From Gemmatimonadota bacterium (lineage in GTDB: Bacteria > Gemmatimonadota > Gemmatimonadetes > Gemmatimonadales > Gemmatimonadaceae), in contig JADJRJ010000031.1 in the NCBI GenBank assembly GCA_016712265.1, positions 868,001 to 932,000 of the forward strand: a stretch of 64,000 bases of DNA, read 5' to 3'. Shown here in pieces: positions 27,253-36,414 of this stretch (position 1 is the first letter of the stretch; every line of letters starts with the position of its first letter). A program made the translations under genes and the position numbers. The notes below the pieces were generated by a model. That model was not told the DNA's origin. It worked only from the letters and a program-made list of their open reading frames with translations, and did no database searches.

Positions 27253-28438
27253 GACGGTCGCGGAGGGCCGCGTTGCCGGCGTTCAGCCGCAGACTCTCCT
27301 CCCACGCGCGTCGAGCCCCCACCGTGTCCTTCGCTGCGAGGGCGGCCACCCCAAGGTTGTCCCAGGCGCGCCAGCTCCGCGGGTACAGTTCCGTCGCCAT
27401 CCGATGGAACTCGGCGGACTTCGTCGCGTCCTGGCCCATGGCCACTGAACCCAGGAGGCGCAGGGCGCCCTCGGATGGTGTGAACGTCACCCCAAGTTTG
27501 GCGGAGACGTCCTGGAAATGCGTCACGACCGTGCGCGGCGCGGCCAGGGTACGCGGCAGGTTGAGCTTGTACCCGTCAAAGATAAAGCGCAGGGCATCGT
27601 ATTCCGCCACCAGCGGAACCGAGCCATGGTCGTCGTGCTCATAGTACTTGAAGGCGTAGCGAAACCCGGCCGGCTTGTATGCCTTGAGCTGCGCATCGAA
27701 CTGGGTGATCGCGCCAAAATGCGGGTTGGTCACGGAGTCATCGGGGCTCAACGTGTTGGCCTGCGCCACGTACAGGGCACGGCCGGCCCAGTTGGCCGCA
27801 GCCATCCGGGCCTTGGCCTGGCGCAGCAGGAGGGTGTTGTCCCACCACAGGCTGGGATCGATCGCGACGTACGCGTGAAACAGCTCCGGCATGGTGTACA
27901 GCGCCTGGATCGCCGTGATCCCTCCCAGCGAGTGTCCGACAAAGACCCGGAACGGGAGGGTGCGATAGCCGCGCTCCACCTGGGGGATCAGCTCATCGCG
28001 GATGAACGACAGGAAGGCCGGCATTCCGCCGCTGGTCTCGAGCCCGGGCATCGCGGTGCCGCCGAACCCGACCGTCGTGCGCGTGGGCGTCATGTCGCGC
28101 AGGCGGTCCCGCGTATTGGGAATCGCCACGACGATCATCTCCGGAAGGACATAGGTCCCATTTACCCCCGTGCCGAGGATCTGGATCAGCCCGGTCACGG
28201 AATGGAAGTGTGCGTCGCCGTCGAGCAGGTACAGCACCGGGTAGTGCTGCGGGGTTGCGGTAGTGTCGCTGTAGGAGGGCGGCGTGTACACAAGGTACGG
28301 GCGCTGCTCCTTCAGGTGAGCCGAGTGCAGTGAGTCCACGCGACCGATCCTCGTCGCGTGGTCAAACCGTGACTGCGCCGAGGTCGACCAGGGCAGGGCG
28401 GCGGCGATCGCGATGGCCAGGGAACGCAGGGAAGGCAT
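27233..28438 (-). CDS. Secreted esterase of the EstD/Fes type with C-terminal TPR
   Basis: A 401-residue alpha/beta hydrolase with a signal peptide ending near STSAQS. The putative-esterase core has YPVLYLLDGDAHFHSVTGLI, the nucleophile in FRVFVGHSLGGITAIQA, and a histidine region HDDHGSVP. The final ~90 residues look like one or two TPR units (RAWDNLGVAALAAKDTVGAR). ATG 28438 is preferred because it begins the signal peptide. Relatives hydrolyse siderophore esters or short acyl esters. Convergent with trpA. Confidence 0.88.
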   Translation of the reverse strand: MPSLRSLAIAIAAALPWSTSAQSRFDHATRIGRVDSLHSAHLKEQRPYLVYTPPSYSDTTATPQHYPVLYLLDGDAHFHSVTGLIQILGTGVNGTYVLPEMIVVAIPNTRDRLRDMTPTRTTVGFGGTAMPGLETSGGMPAFLSFIRDELIPQVERGYRTLPFRVFVGHSLGGITAIQALYTMPELFHAYVAIDPSLWWDNTLLLRQAKARMAAANWAGRALYVAQANTLSPDDSVTNPHFGAITQFDAQLKAYKPAGFRYAFKYYEHDDHGSVPLVAEYDALRFIFDGYKLNLPRTLAAPRTVVTHFQDVSAKLGVTFTPSEGALRLLGSVAMGQDATKSAEFHRMATELYPRSWRAWDNLGVAALAAKDTVGARRAWEESLRLNAGNAALRDRLSALRR

Positions 28439-28631
28439 GGGGCTGAGGTTGAGAGTGACGCATCGTATCCGATGGCGCGTGGGCACGCGAGGGCCCCGGG
28501 ACAGCCAGTGAAGGACGGGATCGCCGTGCGGGTGCCGACCGACACCTATCCCCGTGCCCAGGCGTAGGTGGGGACGTGCGGCGCTCGGCAGCAACCCGGA
28601 CGCCGGAACGGTTGTCCAACTCCTCGACCCC

Positions 28632-30059
28632 ATGGCCGACATCCGCACCCTCCTGCGCGAGCACCTCGGCGCCGACTATCGCATTGAGCGCGAACTGAGC
28701 GGTGGGGGCATGTCGCAAGTGGTGCTCGCCACGGACCTGCGACATCAGCGTCGGGTGGTGGTCAAGCTCCTCCCAGCGGGATTGACCGCCGCGATTTCGG
28801 CGGAGCGCTTTGAGCGGGAGATCCTGCTTAGCGCGTCCCTGCAGCATCCGAACATCGTGCCGGTGTTGTCGTCCGGGCGCATGCACGGCCTGCCGTATTT
28901 CATCATGCCGTTCATCGAGGGCGAGTCCGTGCGCGCCCGGGTGCGTCGTGGTCCCATGTCCGTTCGCGAGACCGTGAACGTGTTGAAGGACGTGTCGCGT
29001 GCGCTGGTGTTCGCTCACGCGCAGGGCGTGGTGCATCGCGACATCAAGCCGGACAACGTGCTGTTGTCGACCGGGGCTGGTGCCGCGGTGGTCACGGACT
29101 TTGGCGTAGCGAAGGCACTCAGCGCCTCGCGCCATGGGGCGCACGTCGGACCGCACGCCCCGGGGATGACCGGGGCCGGGATGACCATCGGGACGCCAGC
29201 CTACATGGCACCCGAGCAGGCCGCGGCGGATCCCTCGGTGGATCACCGGGCCGACTTGTATGCGTTAGGCATCCTCGGGTATGAGATGCTGGCCGGCGCG
29301 CCGCCGTTCCACGGGCGGACCCCACAGGAACTGCTGGCGGCCCAGATGACCGAGGCCCCCGCCCCGCTGTACACGCGCCGCTACGACGTCCCGCGCGCGT
29401 TGAATGAGCTGCTCATGCGGTGCCTCGAGAAGCAGCCGTCGCGACGCCCGGACTCGGCGTCCGTTCTCCTGCGGCTCCTCGAAGATCCGGAAGTCGTGAG
29501 CGGCGTCTTCGCGGTCCAGGTGCCGACGCGCGCGAAGCGTTGGCGCGCGGCCGGGCTCGGGACGGCGGCGGTGTTCGCTGTCCTCGCCGCCGCAGGCTGG
29601 TACCAGTCGCGCGCGGGAGCGACGCCGGGAGTGTCTGTGGCGCTCGTGCCGGACACGACCGGCCTCTCCGTCGCCGTCGTGCCGCTGCAGGTCGTTGGGA
29701 ACGACGCCCAGGCGCGCGACGTGGCCGCGGCGCTGGCGCCGATCCTCGCCCAGACCCTCACTCAGCTGCCACGCGTACGGGTGGTCTCGGACGCCTCGGT
29801 GCGCGCGCTCCGGGACTCCGTCATGGCGAGCCCAGCGGCCGGGCGTCGACTGGGAGTCTCGCACCTGCTGGAGGGGAGTATTCAGCGGGAGCGCGAGCAG
29901 GTGCGGGTGACCCTCCGGCTCGTCTTCGCCGCGACTGACTCCACTGCGTGGAGCACAATCCTCACCGGGCGTGTGGACAGCGCATTCGCCTTCCAGGACC
30001 GGGTGGCTCGCGCCATGCGCGAGGGGCTCACGCCGCTTCGTCCGGCACCGCGCCCCTGA
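28632..30059 (+). CDS. Membrane Ser/Thr kinase with TolB/FlgO-like outer domain
   Basis: A 475-residue Hanks-type kinase. Kinase domain (~residues 15-280): ERELSGGGMSQVV, VVVKLLPA, VVHRDIKPDNVLL, VVTDFGVAKAL and GTPAYMAPEQ. One membrane helix follows (GLGTAAVFAVLAAAGWY). The ~130-residue outer domain (VAVVPLQVVGNDAQARDVAA ... LLEGSIQREREQVRVTLRL) matches the corresponding segment of the kinase at 11281-13680 but has no TPR after it. The kinase should sit in the inner membrane with its sensor in the periplasm. One CGTTAGGC motif encodes Leu-Gly in YALGIL. Confidence 0.9.
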   Translation: MADIRTLLREHLGADYRIERELSGGGMSQVVLATDLRHQRRVVVKLLPAGLTAAISAERFEREILLSASLQHPNIVPVLSSGRMHGLPYFIMPFIEGESVRARVRRGPMSVRETVNVLKDVSRALVFAHAQGVVHRDIKPDNVLLSTGAGAAVVTDFGVAKALSASRHGAHVGPHAPGMTGAGMTIGTPAYMAPEQAAADPSVDHRADLYALGILGYEMLAGAPPFHGRTPQELLAAQMTEAPAPLYTRRYDVPRALNELLMRCLEKQPSRRPDSASVLLRLLEDPEVVSGVFAVQVPTRAKRWRAAGLGTAAVFAVLAAAGWYQSRAGATPGVSVALVPDTTGLSVAVVPLQVVGNDAQARDVAAALAPILAQTLTQLPRVRVVSDASVRALRDSVMASPAAGRRLGVSHLLEGSIQREREQVRVTLRLVFAATDSTAWSTILTGRVDSAFAFQDRVARAMREGLTPLRPAPRP

Positions 30060-30202
30060 GTGGGGAACCGCGGCACACCCGGTAAGGGTCAGGCCTGGGG
30101 TCCCACGGCGACGGCGTGTCGTGCCTTGCGGGGGCCTCGTCACGGGTCGCGCGGGTGGTCGAGGGCTGGTAGCTTGCCGCGCCGGAAATCGCTGGAGGGG
30201 AG

Positions 30203-31702
30203 ATGCGTCGCTGTGCCGTCGGACATGTCGTCATGCTGTTTGGGGTCGTCGCGTGTGGGGATGCAGCCACCGCGTCCAGCGTCACCCCGGCCAGCATCGC
30301 GAGCACGAGCGAGGCGCCATCCGCAGTGGTTGGACTGGCGCTGACGCCGTCGCCATCGTTCCAGGTCCTCGGCACCAATGGCCAGCCCGTGGTGGGCCTG
30401 GCGGTCACCGTCTCGGTGGTCGAAGGCGGTGGAACGCTCGTCGCTGCGCCGACGCGCACCTCCGCCGGGCGGACATCCGTTGGGCAGTGGATACTGGGCA
30501 CGAGGGCTGGCCGCAACGCGCTCCAGGTGAAGGTGGACGGCCTCGCGCCACTGCTGATTGTCGCGACAGGAGTGGCCGGCCCGCCCTCGCAAATCATCAG
30601 CATCTCGGGGAACGGCAAGCGGACGTTAGCCGGTACCGCCATGGTCGAACCGCTGGTGTTGCAGGTAGCGGACCAGTATGGCAACCCCGTCGCCGGCGAA
30701 CGCGTGAATCTCACGTTGGACGCTGCGGGCGCGACGCTGCTCCCCGCGCAGGTGACATCGGACGCGGAGGGCGCCACCAGTCCGGCGGTGTGGCGATTGG
30801 GCCTCAAGAAGCGCAACATCACGGGGCGCGCCGTCCTTGCGGCACATCCCGCCGTGGCGACCGCGCTCCGCGCGGAGTTCCAGTCCGACTACCACATTGA
30901 CGTCCGGTTCTCGGGGACGGCCAGTGACGCCATTCGACAGGCCTTCGAGACGGCCGCGGATCGCATCGCGGGGGTGATCGTGGGCGATGTCGCCGACCAG
31001 CTCCTCACGAGTTTTGATCCGTCGCGGTGCGGCGGCCCGGCCGGTGTCGTGACCGAGACGGTCGACGACGTGGTGATCTACGCCGAGGTGAGCGAGATCG
31101 ACGGGCCCGGCAAGGTGCTCGGACGAGCGGGACCGTGCGTGACGCGCTCTACCTCGCGGCACACCGTCGTCGGCCTCATGCAGTTTGATGTAGCCGATGC
31201 CCAGAACCTGCTGGCGTCGGGGCGATTCGAGGCTGTCGTCATGCACGAGATGCTGCATGTCATTGGCGTGGGCTCCCTGTGGCGCGCGAAGAACCTGCTC
31301 GAAGGCGATGTCGCCGTGGATCCGCGCTTCATCGGTGCCCGCGGGACCGAGGGGTGTGTCGCCAGTGGCTTCACCGTTGCTTGCGGTCCGGGGAGTGTGC
31401 CCGTCGAGAACTCCGGGGGATCTGGCACCCAGGGGTCGCATTGGCGCGAGTCCGTGTTCGACGCGGAATTGATGACCGGGTTCGCCGAAGCCAACGCGAC
31501 GATGCCGCTCAGTGCGATGACGATCGGATCGCTCGAAGACTTCGGGTACCTCGTGCATACAGGCGCCGCCGATCCCTTTGTCGCCACCACGGCACTCGCG
31601 CGGCAGGCGTTCCCCGCGGCTTCGGCACGCGTCGCCATGGATGTCGTGCTGGCGCCGCGCCTTGAGGTGAGTCCCGCCGGGTGGCTCCGTCCCTGGCGTT
31701 AG
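30203..31702 (+). CDS. Leishmanolysin-like metalloprotease lipoprotein with Ig-like domains
   Basis: A 499-residue exported protein. The N-terminus MLFGVVACGDA is a lipobox, so it is probably a lipoprotein. Two bacterial Ig-like repeats follow (GTNGQPVVGLAVTVSVVEGG and DQYGNPVAGERVNLTLDAAG). The protease region has the zinc motif in VVMHEMLHVIGVGSLW (HExxH), as in M8/leishmanolysin-like bacterial proteins, with a distal segment DAELMTGF. It would cut proteins at the cell surface. GGAGGGGAG before the ATG is a ribosome site. Its TAG stop shares the CGTTAGGC motif with the TAA stop of the convergent chemoreceptor. Confidence 0.87.
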   Translation: MRRCAVGHVVMLFGVVACGDAATASSVTPASIASTSEAPSAVVGLALTPSPSFQVLGTNGQPVVGLAVTVSVVEGGGTLVAAPTRTSAGRTSVGQWILGTRAGRNALQVKVDGLAPLLIVATGVAGPPSQIISISGNGKRTLAGTAMVEPLVLQVADQYGNPVAGERVNLTLDAAGATLLPAQVTSDAEGATSPAVWRLGLKKRNITGRAVLAAHPAVATALRAEFQSDYHIDVRFSGTASDAIRQAFETAADRIAGVIVGDVADQLLTSFDPSRCGGPAGVVTETVDDVVIYAEVSEIDGPGKVLGRAGPCVTRSTSRHTVVGLMQFDVADAQNLLASGRFEAVVMHEMLHVIGVGSLWRAKNLLEGDVAVDPRFIGARGTEGCVASGFTVACGPGSVPVENSGGSGTQGSHWRESVFDAELMTGFAEANATMPLSAMTIGSLEDFGYLVHTGAADPFVATTALARQAFPAASARVAMDVVLAPRLEVSPAGWLRPWR

Positions 31703-32919
31703 GCGCCGCGCACACTCGCGAGGAAGCGATCCACCTCGCTGCGCAGCAGCTCGGCCATGCGAGACAACTCGGCGGCGGCGCCTTGCATCTGGCCCGCCGC
31801 GTCGCTCGTGTCCCGGACGGCACTGGCCACCAGCTGGATGCCGCTCGCCACTTGCCGCGTGCCCTCGCCGGCTTCGCGAATGTTGTGATTGATCGCCGTC
31901 GTGGCCTGCCGCTGCCCGCGCACGGCATCCGTCACCTCGCCGGACATCTGGTGCATCTGCCGAATCGCCCCCGTGATCCCGTCGATGGCATCGATCGCTT
32001 CGCCCGTCGCGTCCTGGATCGCCTGCACCTGGGCTCCGATCACCCCCGTGGCCTCGCCCGTCTTGGACGCGAGGGACTTTACCTCGGCGGCGACCACGGC
32101 GAACCCGCGTCCCACCTCGCCGGCGTGTGCCGCCTCGATCGCAGCGTTCAGCGCGAGCAACCGCGTCTGGCCGGCGATGTCGTTGATCAACTTCACGACC
32201 CGAGAGATCTGGGCGGTCGCATCGGCCAGCCCGAACACGGTCGTGTTGGCTCGTTCGGCTGCGGTGACCGCCGACGAGGCCTGGTGTTGCGCACGCGTCG
32301 ACTGCTCCTCGATCTGGCTTACGCCCATCTCCACCTGCTCGGCGGCCTGGGCGACTGTGTCCAACGACACCGATGCTTCCTCGGAAGCGGCGGCGACGGT
32401 CACGGACTGCGAATTGGTTGCCCGCGCCGTGTCGGACAGGCCCTCTGCGGTTGCCCGTGCTTCCGTGGCCGCTGCGGCGACGCTGTCGACCACCGACTTG
32501 ATGACCCCCTCAAAGTCGTCGGCAAGCCGCAGTCGCTCCACGCGTGCCGTGTCGAGGGCTGCGGCTTGGGCGGCCATCTGGGCCGTCGCTCCGTTGATCA
32601 GGCGTGCCGCGTCGCGGTACGTGCCAAGCAACCCGCGTTCCAGGACCAGCCGATAGTACTTGCGTTCGCTCGCGTGCTGCAGCGAGGCCTGTGACTCGCG
32701 GATGAAGGCGTCGGTCAGGTCCAGCAGGTGGTTGATGCTTCGCGCCAGGTCGCCTAACGGGCCGTCCCTCCGGATGCCCAGGACACGGACCTCCAGGTCA
32801 CCCTCGGCACTCTGCCGGCAGGCGTCGGCGATGGCGCGGATCCCCTCGCGGATGTCCAGTAGCTCGGTGTCTGCGGCGGACGGTGCACTGCGTCGCGCGA
32901 TCGGTGTGTGCAGTGTCAT
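31699..32919 (-). CDS. Soluble methyl-accepting chemotaxis protein
   Basis: A 406-residue cytosolic chemoreceptor. There is no membrane helix. Residues ~15-60 resemble a HAMP unit (AEGDLEVRVLGIRRDGPLGD). Helical methylation regions flank the hairpin tip near LLALNAAIEAAHAGEVGRGF, which contacts CheW and CheA. ATG 32919 is chosen because it lies four bases after the upstream PAS gene stop; the frame further upstream overlaps that gene. With the PAS protein it forms a split version of the Aer architecture. No cheA or cheW gene is in the window. Confidence 0.9.
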   Translation of the reverse strand: MTLHTPIARRSAPSAADTELLDIREGIRAIADACRQSAEGDLEVRVLGIRRDGPLGDLARSINHLLDLTDAFIRESQASLQHASERKYYRLVLERGLLGTYRDAARLINGATAQMAAQAAALDTARVERLRLADDFEGVIKSVVDSVAAAATEARATAEGLSDTARATNSQSVTVAAASEEASVSLDTVAQAAEQVEMGVSQIEEQSTRAQHQASSAVTAAERANTTVFGLADATAQISRVVKLINDIAGQTRLLALNAAIEAAHAGEVGRGFAVVAAEVKSLASKTGEATGVIGAQVQAIQDATGEAIDAIDGITGAIRQMHQMSGEVTDAVRGQRQATTAINHNIREAGEGTRQVASGIQLVASAVRDTSDAAGQMQGAAAELSRMAELLRSEVDRFLASVRGA

Positions 32920-32923
32920 GGGG

Positions 32924-33454
32924 CTAGAGGCTCCAGATCCACTCTTCATAACTCTTCCCGGTGCTGGCGAGGGTTTCTTCGAGCAGGGCATGGGAGGCCG
33001 CCAGCCCGGTCTGGCGGTCCGGGTGAGCGCGCTCCGTGTCCCGGAGGACGGTATAGATGCCGGCGATGGCGTCGACGCATCGCCGCTCCGGCACGCGCCG
33101 GTTGGAGTGATACCCGGTGATGCGTCCTGCGCGATCACGCGAGGGGGTCACATGGGCGAGCACCCAGTAGTTGGAGCCGTCCCGCGCGAGGTTGTTGACA
33201 TACGCAAAGATCTCACGACCCTGCGCCAGGGTGTCCCACAGGAGCTTGAACACGGCGCGCGGCATGTCCGGATGCCGGATCAGGCTGTGCGGCGCGCCGA
33301 TCAGCTCGGCTTCCTCGTACCCCGACACCGCAATGAACACGTCGTTGGCATACGTGATCCGGCCCTGGAGGTCGGTCTTCGATACGATGATCTGGTCTTC
33401 GCCGAACGTCCGTTCACGGCCGGTCGGGGTGGCGCGGTCTCGAGTGGCGAGCAT
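32924..33454 (-). CDS. Aer-type PAS sensor protein
   Basis: A 176-residue protein with one PAS domain (about residues 20-130). The sequence NDVFIAVSGYEEAELIGAPH, then LIRHPDMPRAVF and NYWVLAHVTPSRDRAGRITG, closely follow the PAS domain of the E. coli redox sensor Aer, which binds FAD; related domains bind heme. The tail is helical. ATG 33454 starts just before the domain. The soluble receptor follows after four bases, so the two proteins likely act together in energy or oxygen taxis or gene control. Confidence 0.85.
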   Translation of the reverse strand: MLATRDRATPTGRERTFGEDQIIVSKTDLQGRITYANDVFIAVSGYEEAELIGAPHSLIRHPDMPRAVFKLLWDTLAQGREIFAYVNNLARDGSNYWVLAHVTPSRDRAGRITGYHSNRRVPERRCVDAIAGIYTVLRDTERAHPDRQTGLAASHALLEETLASTGKSYEEWIWSL

Positions 33455-33554
33455 GCGGGGCCTGCAAGCGAGTGGTCGCCTTGGGGTATCGACCACCCGC
33501 GCCCCCGCAATATCAGGGTCTCCCTGACGATGCGACGCTCGTGTCAACGCAAAC

Positions 33555-33577
33555 GGGCCACCCAAGGTGGGTGGCCC
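33555..33577 (-). terminator. Terminator hairpin downstream of lon
   Basis: GGGCCACCCA (33555-33564) and TGGGTGGCCC (33568-33577) form a perfect 10-bp stem with a three-base loop, 25 bases past the lon stop. On the minus strand it is followed by GTTTGCGTT, a modest T-rich tail. Confidence 0.6.
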
Positions 33578-33601
33578 GCGTGCGTCTTGCCATCGCGGTG
33601 A

Positions 33602-36134
33602 TCAGGCCGCCTTCACGTCAGGTCGTGGTTCACCCACCAGCGCGATCGCCAGGACCTCCGACAGCGTGTCGACCGCATGAAAGGTCAGTTGCGCGCGGAC
33701 TTCGGCGGGCACGTCCTCGAGATCCGCCTCGTTCCGCCGCGGGATGATGATGGTGGTGATGCCGGCGCGGTGCGCGCCGAGCACCTTCTCCTTGACCCCA
33801 CCGATCGGCAGCGCGCGGCCGCGCAACGTGATCTCGCCGGTCATCGCCACGTCGCGACGCACCGGGATGCCGGAGAGTTCCGACACGATGGCCGTGGCGA
33901 TCGCCAGGCCGGCCGACGGGCCGTCCTTGGGAATGGCTCCCGCCGGCACGTGAATATGTGCCTCCGATGCCCCGGCCAACTTGTCGGCCGGGATGCCTAA
34001 CGCCGCCGCATTGTTGGTGGCGTACGTCAACGCCGCACGGGCGCTCTCCTTCATTACGTCGCCGAGCTGGCCGGTGAGAATCAGCGCCATCGGCCCGCTC
34101 CGTCGAGCTTCGTCGTCCGTTGGTCGCGCGGCGCCGTCACGCCGGATGGACGCCTCCACGAACATGATGTCGCCCCCCTGGGGCGTAGTACATGCCGGTC
34201 GCCATCCCGACCTGGTGCGTCTCCTGGACGCGCTCCGGGTGCACCTTGGGTCGACCGAGCAGCTCGCGCACCTCGACCGCGTCGATCACGCTGTCGGCGA
34301 TGTCGCTCTCGTCCCCCGCGGCAATCTTGCGTGCCACCTTGCGGGCGGCCCGCCCGATCTCCCGTTCGAGCTGGCGAACACCGCTCTCGCGCGTGTACTG
34401 CGACACCACGGACATCACGGCGTCGTCGGAGAACGTCACGTGCCGGTCCCCAAGGCCGGACTCCTCCAGCTGGCGTGGAATCAAGTACTTCTTCGCGATC
34501 TCCGCCTTCTCCCGCTCGGTGTAACCGCTGAACTCCACGACTTCCATGCGGTCGAGCAACGGGCCCGGAATGTTCTGGATGAAGTTGGCCGTCGCGATGA
34601 ACAGCACCTCGCTCAGGTCGAAGGGCACGCCCAGGTAGTGATCCGTGAATGAGTCGTTCTGTGCCGGGTCCAGGACTTCGAGCAGGGCGGACGCCGGGTC
34701 ACCCTGGAACGACTGGCCGAGCTTGTCGACTTCGTCCAGCAGGAACACGGGATTCTTGGTCCCCGCCTGTTTCATCCCCTGGATGACCCGACCCGGCATC
34801 GCACCCACATAGGTACGACGGTGCCCGCGGATGTCCGCCTCGTCGCGGGCACCCCCCAGGGCGACGCGCACGTACTGCCGCCCGAGGGAACGCGCGATCG
34901 ATTTCGCGATCGACGTCTTGCCAACGCCCGGCGGGCCGGCAAACAACAAGATGGGCCCCTTGGCCATCGCACGCGCCTTCGCTTCGGCGGCGTCCGTGAT
35001 TCGTTCCTCGACTTCGTTGGGATGCAACGTCGGTGTAGCATCCTCGCGTGCCCCCCGGAGCCGCGACGCCGGAAACTCGCCGGTCTTGGTGACCTCCTCC
35101 GCCACCTGGCGTGCACGAAGCTGCCGCACGGCAAGGAACTCGAGCACGCGGTCCTTCACGTCCTGCAGCCCGTAGTGATCCTCATCGAGCACGGTGCCGG
35201 CGTTGTTCAGGTCGAGCTGGTCGTCGGATCGCTTGCCCCACGGCAATTCGGCGATCCACTCCAGGTAGGTGCGAATCACCTGAGCCTCCATGGACTCACG
35301 TCCAGAACGCTCCAAGCGCCCGAGTTCACGCTCGACCTCGGTCCGAGCCTCCTTGGGAAGGTCCAATTTGGAGAGCTTCTCCCGCAGCTCCGAGACCTCC
35401 TTCGATTGGTCGTCGTCGCCGAGCTCCTTCTGGATGGCCTTGAGCTGCTCGCGCAGGAACATCTCCCGCTGACGTTCGCCGAGTTCCTCCTGCACCTGAG
35501 ACTTGATCTCCTCCTGCGCCTCGAGCATCCCGATCTGCCGCTGCACGTGCACCAGCACGCGGCGGAGCCGCTCCTCAACGCTCAGCGTCTCGAGGAGTCC
35601 CTGCTTCTCGGGCACGGGCAGTTCGATGTAGCCGGCGACCAGGTCGGCGAACTTGCCGGGGTCCTCGACGGAGTCGAGCACCTGGTGCACGACCTCCTCG
35701 GGCAGCCCGCGCTTTTCGCCGAGTTCCTGGGCGCGTTCCCTGGTCTCTTTGTGGAGGGCCTCAAAGGCCGCATCGTTTTCGTCCAGCGGCCGCATCTCCT
35801 CGGTGGGGAGGACGACAGCTGTCAGGTATCCTTCGGTGGTGCTGTACTGGAGGGCGGTCGCCCGCTGTTCGCCCTGCAGCAGGAGCTGAACACCCCCAAG
35901 CCCGCGCTGGATTTGCCCGATGCGGGCCAGGACTCCCATGGAGTACAGGATATCCGGCGTCGGTTCATCGGTGTTGTCCTTCTGGGCCACCGCGAAGACC
36001 AGCCGGTCCCCCTTGAGCGCGGCCTCGATGGCGCGCAGGGTGCCCGGCCGCCCAGCGGCGATCGGGTTCGTGACCCCTGGGAGGATCACGGTGCCGCGGA
36101 GTGGAAGGACGGGAAGCGTCTGCCGTTGCGTCAT
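33602..36134 (-). pseudogene. lon: ATP-dependent protease Lon, frameshifted before the protease domain
   Basis: Two minus-strand frames together make one Lon. The first (36134 to 34137, 665 codons) has the N-terminal substrate domain, coiled coil, Walker A GPPGVGKTS, Walker B VFLLDEVDKL and the start of the linker VGMATGMYYAP. The reading frame then slips at a run of six G/C around 34172-34177. The second (33602-34165) resumes with MFVEASI, TGQLGDVMKESA, the catalytic Ser in PKDGPSAGLA and the Lys in GGVKEKVLGAHRAG. A normal Lon of ~840 residues needs one base removed or two added there. A homopolymer sequencing error is the simplest cause; a true frameshift or two separate polypeptides is possible. 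Divergent from the kinase pair. Confidence 0.88.
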
Positions 36135-36414
36135 GAGATGTCTGGAGTTCGGGCGATCCGGGTCGGGCCACCACGATTGGGTCCTCCTCTCGCAAGGACC
36201 TGCGCGCGTGAATTACGCCACCCTGACCGGCTTTGCAACTTTCACCAGCCATACTGACGTAGGAGAGCTGCCGAAAAGCGGGTCCGCGGGCGTGCGCACG
36301 AGCGTCGGCGGTTACCGGTCTGGCCCCCCGGACGGAGAATGTCTCTACCCCGACCTTCCGGTCAGTGATACACTTCGCACGCGCCTGCTGGCGTTTCTCC
36401 CACACCTCCACCTG

